Positions 53,915-63,162 of a DNA stretch of 64,000 nucleotides are shown in pieces; position 1 is the first letter of the stretch; each line of letters starts with the position of its first letter. Position numbers and translations under genes: made by a program. The notes beneath the pieces were generated by a model that saw nothing but the letters and a program-made list of their open reading frames with translations, ran no database searches and was not told where the DNA came from. This DNA is from Mesorhizobium sp. B4-1-4 (GTDB lineage: Bacteria > Pseudomonadota > Alphaproteobacteria > Rhizobiales > Rhizobiaceae). Where the stretch lies: assembly GCF_006439395.2 (NCBI RefSeq), contig NZ_CP083950.1, positions 3,410,001 to 3,474,000 of the forward strand. Reading direction: 5' to 3'.

Positions 53915-54266
53915 CGTTCTGTCCGGTCGCTTCCTTGAACACACGCGCCACCCGGTCTGCGTCCTTGAAGAAAAGCTTCGCGCGATCCACGACCAGTTTC
54001 AGCCGCGTCAGATGCCAAGGTTCAGCGTCGACTGGCGGGGCTAGATGCCGCCGAACATGCTCTTCTGAAAACTCGTTGTAGAGCTGCCCGACTGCAGCGT
54101 TCAAAAAGGCGGTCGTCATTCGAGTCACCCCAGAGAACGACAGGACAACCCGATCTCCGGCGACGACGTGTTCTCTAATGATCGCGAAAATCTTGTGTCC
54201 ATCGGAGGCGGACACACAAATCCCGCCGCCCAGAATTGATGAAATCGGAACGGTCACGTTCTTCAT
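53901..54266 (-). CDS. STAS-like DUF4325 protein
   Basis: 121 residues. VVLSFSGVTRMTTAFLNAAV is the DUF4325 signature: a strand, then a Thr/Ser where anti-anti-sigma proteins carry their phosphorylation site, then a helix. The preceding helix binds to GHKL ATPases in related partner-switch pairs. It lies nine bases after the ATPase gene and overlaps the PIN gene, so the three act together. It may be phosphorylated by the ATPase to release or hold the nuclease; this is an inference. Confidence 0.78.
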   Translation of the reverse strand: MKNVTVPISSILGGGICVSASDGHKIFAIIREHVVAGDRVVLSFSGVTRMTTAFLNAAVGQLYNEFSEEHVRRHLAPPVDAEPWHLTRLKLVVDRAKLFFKDADRVARVFKEATGQNDDDL

Positions 54267-54275
54267 ACCGCATGC

Positions 54276-55166
54276 TTACCAAATGTCGCGAGGATGGGGA
54301 GCCTTCGCCAAGTCATATTGCTTCCTATCGGAGGTTACTATCTCAAATATGACGGCCGTCCCGGGAAAGGGCGATGAGAGTATCGCCTTCGTGACATTTC
54401 CACCCGATTGACACCACACCCCCGCATTCGACACAACCGTGATTTTTCCCCCATTTAACCGAACGAATTCCCGGATGAGTTTGAGGCCCAAACCACCTGG
54501 CAAGTCACCTGATCGCGTGGTGCTGCCAGGTTGCATGGCCCAGTCGATCGCGTCATCCGGACGGATGTCGCGTCCCTTCGCAGCCCGGAAAGCGCCGTCG
54601 ATCCCTCTTCCTCCATCGGCTATCGAAAACGCGATTTTCTCGGTCTGTGGATAGAACTGACCACCTACGCAGACCTGACACTCTGAATTCGAGTGGAGCG
54701 AACAGTTCGCGAAGATTTCATCGAGCCCCTCGTAAAATTTCCCTCGAAGAGCATTAGTCATCTTCGGCATCTCTCGTCTTTCTAAGTGCGTGTTCGTGTA
54801 CCGCGAGAAATCAACTCCACCATCGAGCGAAAATTCGCTTATCGGTATGGTTGTCCTGTATCTGTCCTCTACTGTATTGGACAGGAATCCATTCCTCTGA
54901 AGTACCGCCTGCACGCGATCGTTGAGGGACATCAACCCGATCGTATTTCCTCTCGCCTGTGCATGTCTGACAATAATAGCGAGTAGTGGACACAGGTGCG
55001 CATCTATCCATCGGACTGTTTGAAAGTCGATCTGGATTGACTCTCCGCGCATTCCAGAGAGTGAACTGTTCAGCTTTGAGAGCACCTCGAACCCGTGAGT
55101 CTCAGTCCTGATATCCCTCTGATAGACTGGAACAACCTTAAAAAGGCGAGACGTGCTAGTGGTCAT
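54276..55166 (-). CDS. STAS-GHKL ATPase-like regulator
   Basis: 296 residues from ATG 55166; that ATG overlaps the stop of res (ATGA), so the longer frame to 55307 is rejected. N-terminal part is STAS-like (IQIDFQTVRWIDAHLCPLLA, then IIVRHAQARGNTIGLMSL). C-terminal GHKL fold: N-box FANCSLHSN, G1 box SIADGGRGIDGAF, G2 box GDLPGGLGLKLIREF. No phosphorylated His, so an anti-sigma/kinase-like switch rather than a sensor kinase. It heads the ATPase-DUF4325-PIN cassette and is coupled to the type III restriction gene. Confidence 0.8.
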   Translation of the reverse strand: MTTSTSRLFKVVPVYQRDIRTETHGFEVLSKLNSSLSGMRGESIQIDFQTVRWIDAHLCPLLAIIVRHAQARGNTIGLMSLNDRVQAVLQRNGFLSNTVEDRYRTTIPISEFSLDGGVDFSRYTNTHLERREMPKMTNALRGKFYEGLDEIFANCSLHSNSECQVCVGGQFYPQTEKIAFSIADGGRGIDGAFRAAKGRDIRPDDAIDWAMQPGSTTRSGDLPGGLGLKLIREFVRLNGGKITVVSNAGVWCQSGGNVTKAILSSPFPGTAVIFEIVTSDRKQYDLAKAPHPRDIW

Positions 55167-57850
55167 ATGAGGGCGACCGCTTGGGAGTGGGCCGAAACCA
55201 ACGATGCCAGCGTTGCGCTCGGCTTTACCGTGTCGTGCGGGATTAGCACATACGTCCATGGCTTTCCGCCCGTATCCTTGGCGTGATCGTTGGCATGATG
55301 AACCCATTTCCGGGCGGCCTTGGCTTTCGCTTGAACCACCGGATCGCTCATCTCGTTCTTCGCCTTGATCTCGACGATGAACTTGTCCCTGTCCGTCTCT
55401 ACCACGAAGTCCGGCTCGTATGACTGCCCGGCCGCATATTCAATCCGGAACTGGCCGATGCCCGGCTTCATCCACCGCAGCACCCCGGTTTCGCTCTTCG
55501 ATTCCAGGATCACCGCGAATTCGCGTTCAGTGTCGGAATCGAATTTCTGGTACGGGTAGCAACATTTCGCAAAGCCTTCGAAGACATGCTTCGGAGTTTG
55601 GCTCAACGGGTTCACAGGCGTTCGGAAATCCCGAACGAATGCCTCGCTCGGCACGTTGAAAGCCTGCGGCTTCAACATGATGAAGCCTCTGGAGACGCTC
55701 GCCCGATAGTCGGTCGCCGTCTCCCAATAGTGCGTCTGCATTTGCCCGAAAATGAACCGGGCCAAATCCTTGCCGTGAACGATCAGCACGTTCTCCACGT
55801 CTTCCGGCGTGGCCAGATACGACTCCAGCCGCTTCACCGTCTGACCGGACAGCTTGAAGAGGAGCTCGCTCTGGGTTTCGTAGTCCACCTGCGGCAAATC
55901 CATGAGGTGCCGGACAAGGTAATTCTCCAACCTCTCTTCTTTCACACCCTCGGTTGTGCGCGCAAGGAAGGCGCGGGATTCGTCGCGAAGCCGCTGCACC
56001 ATGATCTGATCTGACAGCGGCTGCTTGGCGATGGCTTCGAGATTCGAAAGATCGAAGTCGTTGAAGCCGAAGTTCACTTCGCTTGTCGGCAGCACGACAA
56101 TTTCTGGAATCGAAATGGTGTGCATGACGAGCTGTTTCGTCACTTTGGCGACGGTCGCGGCGACGTCCGTTTTTCGTTCGAAAGTTTCGAACGTTCCCTG
56201 TTCGGGTGCCATCGCTTCCTTCACGATCCGGGTGATTTCGGCCTGAACTTCCGGAGTTTCCAGCTTCTCGATGCCCGTCTTGATCCGGCGCTCGAACTCC
56301 CGCTCGATCACGTCCCAGGTAATGCGCGCAACTTCCCGCTCCTCCTGCGTCTCGAAGACGTAAGGCTTCTGTTCAGATTCGTCGAACGTTCCAGCCGTTC
56401 CAGTGAGCAACGTTTCGACATTCGAAGGAGCTTGAACGACATGCGCTCCGATATCGGACACGTCGCCGTTCCCGCCGACGATGACCGTCTTGCGAATGGA
56501 GATGAGGGAGTCCGGATCGCGCGCTGCCTTGATCACGTCGTCGAAACGGTCATGCGCAATGATCGTCAGACGGTCGACGGCTTCAACACCCGTCCGCTGA
56601 CCGTAAGGCAGCCGAAGGCCCCGGCCGAGCGTCTGCTCAGTCAGGATGTCGGATGCGGACGCACGGAGCGGAACGATGGTGTAGAGATTGGTGACATCCC
56701 AGCCCTCCTTCAGCTTGTTTACGTGGATGACGATGTCGGTTTGCGCATCGTGTTCGAGCGCGACAAGCTTCTCGGTCGCTTCTTCGGTCTCCTCGCCGCG
56801 CGTTCCCGAATGAACCTCGATCACGCGGCCCCGGTAGCGTCCTTGGAAGAAATCATCCGATTCCACATATCGCCGTATTTCGCTGGCGTGCATGGTGTCC
56901 TGCGCCACGACAAGCATGAAGGGATGCACAAGCTTGCGGCCCGTCTGCTGCGCATAGATCGCCAGTTCCGCCTTAGTGTGCTCATGGCAGTGGATGCCGT
57001 CCTCCAGCTTTATTCCTTCAAGCTGTTCCCGGGTGACGCTGTCGACGCGGAAACCCTCCCGCGTTGCGACGGCCGGGTCCTTCACATAGCCGTCGGCCAT
57101 CGCCTGACCGAGCGGGTAATCTACAACCACGTTCTTGAATGCAACCGATTTGGCTCCGACCGAGCGCGGGGTCGCAGTCAATTCCAGGCCGATAACGGGT
57201 TTCAATTCTGCGATGGCGTTCATGCCCGCCTTAGCACGGTAGCGGTGCGCCTCGTCCATGAGAAGCACGAGGTCCGGAAGGCCGGACAGGTACTCGAAAT
57301 AGGACTCACCGATATATTCGTGCAACTTGCGGATGCGGCCTTGCTCCTTGTTGATCTTATCGACGTTGAAAATGAAGACAATGGCGGTCTGGCCGAGGAG
57401 GTCGCCGCGAACCGCATAGCCGCGCTCCCAATTGTCGCCCGTCTCCACGATGGGCGGGAGTTGCGCGAATTCGGCAATTCCTTTGAAGACGTATTTCTGG
57501 GAGTTCTGCTGACTGAAGTCCGCGACGAGTTTGTCGTAGATCGTCGTGTTCGGAGCGAGGATGAAGAAATGTTTCGAGCGCCCCGTCAGATAGAGATAAG
57601 CGATGAAAGCGCCCATGAGGCGCGTCTTGCCGACTCCAGTTGCCAGCGCGAAACACAGCGACGGAAAGTCCCGCTCGAAATCCGTCACCGTGGGATAGGT
57701 CGCCTTGATGGCATCAAGCGCGGCGACAACATCCGTGCCCTTCGAAAACTCGATCGTGTCGAGCACATCGGCGAGGATGTCGAGCGCCTCGGCCTGCGGC
57801 GTGCGCAGTGAAAGCCGCGCCTTGATCTGGTGAAGCTGGCGCTGCAACAT
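55163..57850 (-). CDS. res: Type III restriction enzyme, R subunit (Res)
   Basis: 895 residues from ATG 57850, which shares a base with the Mod stop (TGATG) and has GGAGG upstream. Superfamily-2 helicase motifs: CFALATGVGKTRLMGAF (Walker A), VLLMDEAHRYRAKAGM (DEAH variant), ELTATPRSVG. C-terminal PD-(D/E)XK nuclease: SYEPDFVVETDRDKFIVEIK with Asp...Glu-x-Lys. Cuts unmodified DNA with Mod. The 3' end overlaps the ATPase gene. Intact by sequence; a diverged tail copy lies at 53029-53215. Confidence 0.93.
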   Translation of the reverse strand: MLQRQLHQIKARLSLRTPQAEALDILADVLDTIEFSKGTDVVAALDAIKATYPTVTDFERDFPSLCFALATGVGKTRLMGAFIAYLYLTGRSKHFFILAPNTTIYDKLVADFSQQNSQKYVFKGIAEFAQLPPIVETGDNWERGYAVRGDLLGQTAIVFIFNVDKINKEQGRIRKLHEYIGESYFEYLSGLPDLVLLMDEAHRYRAKAGMNAIAELKPVIGLELTATPRSVGAKSVAFKNVVVDYPLGQAMADGYVKDPAVATREGFRVDSVTREQLEGIKLEDGIHCHEHTKAELAIYAQQTGRKLVHPFMLVVAQDTMHASEIRRYVESDDFFQGRYRGRVIEVHSGTRGEETEEATEKLVALEHDAQTDIVIHVNKLKEGWDVTNLYTIVPLRASASDILTEQTLGRGLRLPYGQRTGVEAVDRLTIIAHDRFDDVIKAARDPDSLISIRKTVIVGGNGDVSDIGAHVVQAPSNVETLLTGTAGTFDESEQKPYVFETQEEREVARITWDVIEREFERRIKTGIEKLETPEVQAEITRIVKEAMAPEQGTFETFERKTDVAATVAKVTKQLVMHTISIPEIVVLPTSEVNFGFNDFDLSNLEAIAKQPLSDQIMVQRLRDESRAFLARTTEGVKEERLENYLVRHLMDLPQVDYETQSELLFKLSGQTVKRLESYLATPEDVENVLIVHGKDLARFIFGQMQTHYWETATDYRASVSRGFIMLKPQAFNVPSEAFVRDFRTPVNPLSQTPKHVFEGFAKCCYPYQKFDSDTEREFAVILESKSETGVLRWMKPGIGQFRIEYAAGQSYEPDFVVETDRDKFIVEIKAKNEMSDPVVQAKAKAARKWVHHANDHAKDTGGKPWTYVLIPHDTVKPSATLASLVSAHSQAVALI

Positions 57851-59541
57851 CACTTGCCTCCAGCCGTATCGAAGAGCGGCAACGTCGCTTCGGCTTTCCC
57901 GCGCTTCGGTTCCCCGACATTGTCCGCGGGCTCCGCCGCCTCCACGGAATCCACCTTTTCCGGGAGGTTCGCGATCCGGAGGGAATAGTCGTCCCGACCC
58001 CATTCGCATTTCGCGAGGATGGAATGGGGTATCTTCTTTACCGTGAGGTTCGGAAAGCTGTCTTCCTTCGCGTTGAACGCCTTGCAGCACACCAGCAGCG
58101 TCCGCTTCGGCCCGACTTCCTCGGATAGCTTCTTCAGTGCGTCATAGGTCAGCGACTGCGTAGTCACATAGATGAAGTCGGTCTCAGTCGAATGGCCATG
58201 CCGCCAGTATTCGGCGGGGTCTTGGCTGGGCGAATAGGTAAAGCCCAGATGCTTGCACAGCGCCTCCGCCAACATTGCGGCGTTGTATTCCTTAGCGATC
58301 ACCCAATTCCCGAAACGGTCCTTCTCAAGGAGAGACGGCGCAAGCCGATAGAAACGGAACCCTCCGCCTCCCTTCCATCCCGTGGCCTCCGTCACGCCGC
58401 CCGGATCGTTGCCGTCGACCACTTTCCTCAACCGGGGGACAATGTGGGTGACAGCATGGTCGCCAAGTTCGATCATGATCCAGCGGCGGCCCATCTTGTG
58501 GGCAACCGCGCCCGTGGTTCCTGAACCTGCGAATGAATCGAGAACTAGGTCGCCCGGATTTGTTGCTATCTCTAAAACACGCCGGATAAGCCTTTCCGGC
58601 TTGGGAGTTATAAACAAATCACTCTCAATCGTGGATAGAGATCGAACCTCGGACTTGGCCTCGGCATTATGCCCAGCATCTTCGTAAGTCCACCAAGTGG
58701 AAGGAACTACGCCTCCTTGCACGTCGGTCAAAAATCGCTTTTGTGCCGGGATATTATCACCGTTTTCTCCCCACCAGATTTGCCGATCAGCATCAAGTGC
58801 ATGAAAACGACTCTCTGAGACGCGCCAATATGTTCCTTTTGGTGGACCTTCGATGACTCGCCCAGATGGACTTTCTATCGAGTAAAGCCCCTTGCTGTAA
58901 AAATTTCTTGCGTGAATCGGAGTCGCCTTCCATACACCTCTTTGATCATTGTCTTGGTTCTTATACGCTGCGTCCTGTTTCTCTGTTCTTGGCAAATCAT
59001 TTCTGTGCCAAAGACTCTCGTCTTTTGCGTAAACCAAAATATGATCGTGCATTCCTGAAAAATGCTTCGCAGAATTCTTAGTAGTATAAATTTTTTGCCA
59101 AGCTATAGTACATAGAAAGTTTTTTCGACCAAAAATCTCATCACACAAAACCTTCAGGTAATGCGCTTCATTGTCGTCAATTGTAATCCATAATGAACCA
59201 TCGTCGCTGAGTAACCGATGAATCATCTGAAGGCGATCGCGAATCAATGACAGCCAGAGCGAATGCTCAATGCCGTCGTCGTAATGCTCGAATGCGCTCC
59301 CGGTGTTATATGGAGGATCGATAAATACGCATTTGACCCGCGCAGCGTACTCAGCCTCCAGTGCTTTCAACGCGAGCAGGTTGTCACCCTGGATCAGGAT
59401 GTTGTCGAAGATGTCCGCTTCGGGTCCGCGCGCGCTGGCGTGGTGGGATAGCTCGGCATCCTCGATCAGAATCCTTGGCTCCAGCCTCGGCCGCTCGTCC
59501 TTGCCGATCCAAGTGAGTTCAAGGCGCGTTTTCTTGCTCAT
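57850..59541 (-). CDS. mod: Type III DNA methyltransferase (Mod, N6-adenine)
   Basis: 563 residues. Motif IV is VFIDPPYNTGSAFEHYDDG (DPPY, N6-adenine), with motif I later (VLDSFAGSGTTGAVAHKMG), the beta order of type III Mod proteins. The section between (~100-300) is the target-recognition region and is AT-richer than both flanks, as is common for exchanged specificity domains. ATG overlaps the helicase stop (ATGA); the stop overlaps the res ATG. Sets specificity for Res. Confidence 0.95.
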   Translation of the reverse strand: MSKKTRLELTWIGKDERPRLEPRILIEDAELSHHASARGPEADIFDNILIQGDNLLALKALEAEYAARVKCVFIDPPYNTGSAFEHYDDGIEHSLWLSLIRDRLQMIHRLLSDDGSLWITIDDNEAHYLKVLCDEIFGRKNFLCTIAWQKIYTTKNSAKHFSGMHDHILVYAKDESLWHRNDLPRTEKQDAAYKNQDNDQRGVWKATPIHARNFYSKGLYSIESPSGRVIEGPPKGTYWRVSESRFHALDADRQIWWGENGDNIPAQKRFLTDVQGGVVPSTWWTYEDAGHNAEAKSEVRSLSTIESDLFITPKPERLIRRVLEIATNPGDLVLDSFAGSGTTGAVAHKMGRRWIMIELGDHAVTHIVPRLRKVVDGNDPGGVTEATGWKGGGGFRFYRLAPSLLEKDRFGNWVIAKEYNAAMLAEALCKHLGFTYSPSQDPAEYWRHGHSTETDFIYVTTQSLTYDALKKLSEEVGPKRTLLVCCKAFNAKEDSFPNLTVKKIPHSILAKCEWGRDDYSLRIANLPEKVDSVEAAEPADNVGEPKRGKAEATLPLFDTAGGK

Positions 59542-62429
59542 GCCACCAGTTCCCAGCGGATTGTCATCAAGGGCGTGATTTTTGGAGTGATCGCCAGCTT
59601 CGCGGCGACATCATTCAATTTGTCATCGATCTCGCTGCGGATTTCTCGAAGCTTCTTGAAGCTGTCGAACACAAGATCATCGCGTTCCTGTTCCAATTTC
59701 TTGATGCGGCGTTCTTCCTCGATCTTGTCCGCCAGCGGGATCGACTGGTTACCGCGAAGTGCTCTTTTGGCCGCCTCGGCTTCCGCATGGAGCTCCTTCG
59801 CCCGGCGCTTGTTGGCACTTTCGAGGTCGTCGGCGTAGGCTTCTAGCTTCACGGTTTCCTCGTCCAGCCATCTCCGGCTTTCGTTCTCGGCTTCCTGCTG
59901 CGCCGTCTTCATGGCCTCCCCGTCGATGGCCGCCATGCTGTCCGCCGGATAGGCGACATCCACCGTGCTGGCTATGGCGGGTACATGGAACAGCTTCGCC
60001 GCTGTTTCCTGAGCCAGCGCTTTCCCGTCATCGGTTGCGGCGGCGACAATGATGCTGTCACGCGAACCAACTGCTGTTTCTGCCCGCAGCAGGGAAACCT
60101 TCAGCCATCCGGCTTTTCCGGAAAAGCGCTCAAGATCGGAAAGACGAGGCTGGTCGTCGTTGCGGTACGTCTTGTAGTCAAAGATCAACTTTGCTTCAGG
60201 AAGGTCGCGGTTCCGGGCTGTTTCGACCAGACTGTCGGCCAGCGTTCCGTCGCCCAGCCGGAAAAATTGCCAACGCTTTTCGTCTGCCAACGGCCACGCG
60301 GTAGACCATGTTTTTCCATCATGCTCAAACCGGGGAACGCCGTCGCCATAGAAGGTCGCCTGAGGCAACTCGGCGCGCGCAACAAGCCAGAGGCGGCGCT
60401 CGAACTCTGACATGGTCTGCCTGATATCGGTATCGCGCTGCTGCAACATCTTCACGATCGACTCATCGAACAGATCGAAAAGATTCTGGCGCGTTGCTGC
60501 CATGTCCTGGCTGATCTGCTCCTCAAGCTCCGCCTCCAACTTCTTGAAGGCCTCGTTTACCTGTTCCTCGGTCCGGCAACTCTGGACCACCGCAAGCACC
60601 TTCTTTTCGAAATCGATGCCGGACTCGATGGAACCGAGAACCTCATCGCTGGCTCCGAAAACGCCCTGAAACAGATGGAACTTCGTGCTCAGAAGTTCGT
60701 GAATCCGCTTCTCGGCCTGGTTCTTTAGGTTCAACATGTTGACGACGGTCACGTCGATGGCCTGTCCATAGCGGTGGCAGCGGCCGATCCGCTGCTCGAT
60801 GCGTTGCGGGTTCCAGGGCAAATCGAAGTTGATGAGGAGGGAGCAGAACTGCAAATTTATGCCCTCCGCGCCGCTCTCCGTTGCGATCAGGATGGCCTTG
60901 TCGTCGGACTTGAACGCGCTGACGATCGCGCTCTTCATGTCGGCTGGCTTCGACCCTGAAACCGCGTCTGTGCCTGCCTTCTCCTTCGTCCAAGCTTTGT
61001 AGATCTTCTGACTTTCCGGATCGGAGTTCGAACCGTTCATCAGCACGATCTGCCCGGCATATCCATTCGCGGACAGGATTTCGGACAGATAGCGCTGCGT
61101 CCGGATGGACTCGGTGAAGATGACTGCTTTTCGTCTGCCGCCCAGCTTCTCGACCGCATCAAGCACTTCCGGGAGCTTCCGGATCAGCATGTTTCCCTTG
61201 GAACTGGGGCCAATAGACCGGGCAAGAGCGACATAGTCCTCCAGTTCGGCAATTTCCGCCGCCAACACCTTCGGATCGATCGCGCCCGGGGACTTGCCGT
61301 CTTCCGCCTCGTCGGTGCCGCTGCCGTTCTCTTCTGTGGACAGGACTGCGTCGTCGGCGATTTCTTCCCGAACTTCTGCGGTGTCGTCGATGTCGGCAAC
61401 GACGCTCTCGTCGGCGATCTGGTTGCGCTTCAGCCGGGCGATGACGTTTTCAAGGAACATGGTGATCGCGGCGATGGAAGAACCCAGTGTCTTGCGGGCC
61501 CCGATCAAGACTAGCTGGTTCGGCTTTGACCCGAAGGCTATCGAATCCTTGCGTTGCAGATAGGCGGAAACGCCGTCGTAAAGCTTCGTCTCTAAATCGC
61601 GCGGCTCGAAATCGAAGGTGACCGCCACCCGCTTCGTATAGTTGACATGCCCGGCATCCTGCACCGTCTTGCGCAGATGTCGCTTGTAGATCGGTGACAA
61701 ACGCCGTCGCAGCCCCGACAATGACAGCCTATCTGATGCCCGACCGTGCATCGCTCGGAAACTCTGCTCATCGCCGAAGAAATTCTCATCGATGACCGAC
61801 ACCAGCCCGTACAATTCCATGAGGGAATTTTGCAGCGGCGTGGCCGTCAACAGCACCTTGAAACGGGAGGCAAGAACGTCCCGGAGCTTCTTCGCCTGGG
61901 CGGATTGCCCCTTCTTGTAGACATTGCGCAGCCTGTGCGCCTCGTCGATGACGACGAGATCCCATCCAACCTGGTGAAGCTCGTCGTGCTTGCGCGCGGC
62001 ATACTGATAGGACGTGATGATGATCGAGGCGGGGTTATCGAATGGATGTTTCTGGCCGCTCTTCACTGCATCGCGATGCGTCTTTGAATCCAGGATGACA
62101 CTTGGCAGCGAGAATTTTTCCTGAAGCTCCTGCTGCCACTGGGTTCGCAGTGATGCCGGGATAATCAATAAGACGTGGCGACGGCGCTCGGCCCATTTCT
62201 GAGCGATGACGAGACAGGCTTCAATGGTCTTGCCCAAACCGACTTCGTCGGCAAGAATTACGCCCTTGGACAACGGCGAATGGAGTGCAAAGCGCGCGGC
62301 CTCGACTTGGTGCGGTTTCATGTCGACGCGCGCGGTGGAAAGAGACTTGGCGAAGGCTTCGTCGTCCCGTCCTTCCAGCATGATGCGATTGGCAAAGTAT
62401 TTGCTGTGGTAGTGCGTGTATTCCGTCAT
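59538..62429 (-). CDS. SNF2-type helicase of the type III operon
   Basis: 963 residues from ATG 62429. SNF2/RapA-like motor: VILADEVGLGKTIEACLVIA (Walker A), VVIDEAHRLRNVYKK, VLLTATPLQNSLMELYGL, and second-half motifs ESGAEGINLQF and RIGRCHRYGQ. A charged helical C-terminus (~840-940) follows. Helicases of this kind are found fused or linked to type III Mod/Res sets, where their job is unknown. First gene of the six-gene chain, coupled to mod by a 4-base overlap. Confidence 0.92.
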   Translation of the reverse strand: MTEYTHYHSKYFANRIMLEGRDDEAFAKSLSTARVDMKPHQVEAARFALHSPLSKGVILADEVGLGKTIEACLVIAQKWAERRRHVLLIIPASLRTQWQQELQEKFSLPSVILDSKTHRDAVKSGQKHPFDNPASIIITSYQYAARKHDELHQVGWDLVVIDEAHRLRNVYKKGQSAQAKKLRDVLASRFKVLLTATPLQNSLMELYGLVSVIDENFFGDEQSFRAMHGRASDRLSLSGLRRRLSPIYKRHLRKTVQDAGHVNYTKRVAVTFDFEPRDLETKLYDGVSAYLQRKDSIAFGSKPNQLVLIGARKTLGSSIAAITMFLENVIARLKRNQIADESVVADIDDTAEVREEIADDAVLSTEENGSGTDEAEDGKSPGAIDPKVLAAEIAELEDYVALARSIGPSSKGNMLIRKLPEVLDAVEKLGGRRKAVIFTESIRTQRYLSEILSANGYAGQIVLMNGSNSDPESQKIYKAWTKEKAGTDAVSGSKPADMKSAIVSAFKSDDKAILIATESGAEGINLQFCSLLINFDLPWNPQRIEQRIGRCHRYGQAIDVTVVNMLNLKNQAEKRIHELLSTKFHLFQGVFGASDEVLGSIESGIDFEKKVLAVVQSCRTEEQVNEAFKKLEAELEEQISQDMAATRQNLFDLFDESIVKMLQQRDTDIRQTMSEFERRLWLVARAELPQATFYGDGVPRFEHDGKTWSTAWPLADEKRWQFFRLGDGTLADSLVETARNRDLPEAKLIFDYKTYRNDDQPRLSDLERFSGKAGWLKVSLLRAETAVGSRDSIIVAAATDDGKALAQETAAKLFHVPAIASTVDVAYPADSMAAIDGEAMKTAQQEAENESRRWLDEETVKLEAYADDLESANKRRAKELHAEAEAAKRALRGNQSIPLADKIEEERRIKKLEQERDDLVFDSFKKLREIRSEIDDKLNDVAAKLAITPKITPLMTIRWELVA

Positions 62430-62518
62430 ATTCCCCAAGCCCATTGTCGCACGGCGGATCAACTGGAACCGTTGATTCGCGCAATCGCGATGGCGGACAA
62501 CCCTAACGGTGTTGCGCT

Positions 62519-62553
62519 ACTTCACTAAGTTTTTTTGTCAGTGTCAGTGAAGT
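62519..62553. promoter_or_regulatory. Inverted repeat before the helicase operon
   Basis: ACTTCACT (62519-62526) and AGTGAAGT (62546-62553), perfect 8-bp arms with a 19-base spacer, lie between the HTH gene and the helicase start. There is no T-run on the minus strand after the arm, so an operator is preferred over a terminator. Confidence 0.45.
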
Positions 62554-62556
62554 TGA

Positions 62557-62964
62557 TCAGGGAAGCTCCTCCCTTTCGCTCGCATCCCGCAAAATTCCCG
62601 CGAAATGATCGATCTCTTCGATCAGCTTCGGGCCGTACCGGGCCATCATTTTCCCCGCCGCCGTAGGGGCCTTCCGTTGCGGTCCTGTGAACAGCCCAAC
62701 GCCCAAGAACTCCTCCATGCGCCTGACTCGGTCGGTGATGACGGATTTCCGAATGTCGCGTCGTTCGGCAACACGTTCCCGCGCGCCATTTTCATTCGCA
62801 ACGGCCTCGGCCAGAACCTCGGCTGTCGTTTGGAGGTCGATCAGCCGCATCGACTCCGTCGAAGCGGCGGTTGTTTTTTCCTTCACTGTGCCCCCTTGTA
62901 CCCGAACCCCGGTTCTCACGGTTCGGTCTAGCACTGCGGTTCTTTCCCCTTCCTTTAGGAGCAT
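62557..62964 (-). CDS. LysR-type DNA-binding domain protein without effector domain
   Basis: 135 residues from ATG 62964; ATG 62850 is an alternative. The region ERRDIRKSVITDRVRRMEEF followed by LGVGLFTGPQRKAPTAAG has the LysR wing pattern (helix pair, LGVxLF, then TAAG), yet the protein ends after a linker helix, with no substrate-binding domain. It precedes the helicase-mod-res operon on the same strand and is a plausible controller, comparable to the C proteins of other restriction systems. Role inferred. Confidence 0.7.
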   Translation of the reverse strand: MLLKEGERTAVLDRTVRTGVRVQGGTVKEKTTAASTESMRLIDLQTTAEVLAEAVANENGARERVAERRDIRKSVITDRVRRMEEFLGVGLFTGPQRKAPTAAGKMMARYGPKLIEEIDHFAGILRDASEREELP

Positions 62965-63126
62965 ATCTTTCTACTATATAAGGGAAACGGGACAAGGCTA
63001 TGTAGAGCGGAACTCAATTACCTGTATTTATGTAATTTATTGGCTTCGTGCCGCGCGAAGAATCCGAACATGCCGACATCGGAGGGCATCGCTGTGACGG
63101 TCGACTCGCGAAATCGTTCGGATTTT

Positions 63127-63145
63127 TCGAATGAAAATCATTCGA
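63127..63145. promoter_or_regulatory. Palindrome upstream of the HTH gene
   Basis: TCGAATGA (63127-63134), spacer AAA, TCATTCGA (63138-63145): a perfect 8-bp inverted repeat with the spacing of a dimeric operator, about 160 bases before the LysR-HTH gene start. AT-rich surrounding bases fit a promoter region. Confidence 0.5.
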
Positions 63146-63162
63146 GAATGCCGAACCGTCAT

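Noticed and set aside
56120..57811. Long plus-strand open frame of over 560 codons
   Set aside because: It is the antisense shadow of the GC-rich res gene; its sequence is low in recognisable motifs and res is a certain gene.
55163..62429. DISARM or BREX defence system
   Set aside because: No drmB, brxC or pglZ type gene; the pair mod/res has type III features and the helicase is of ordinary SNF2 type.
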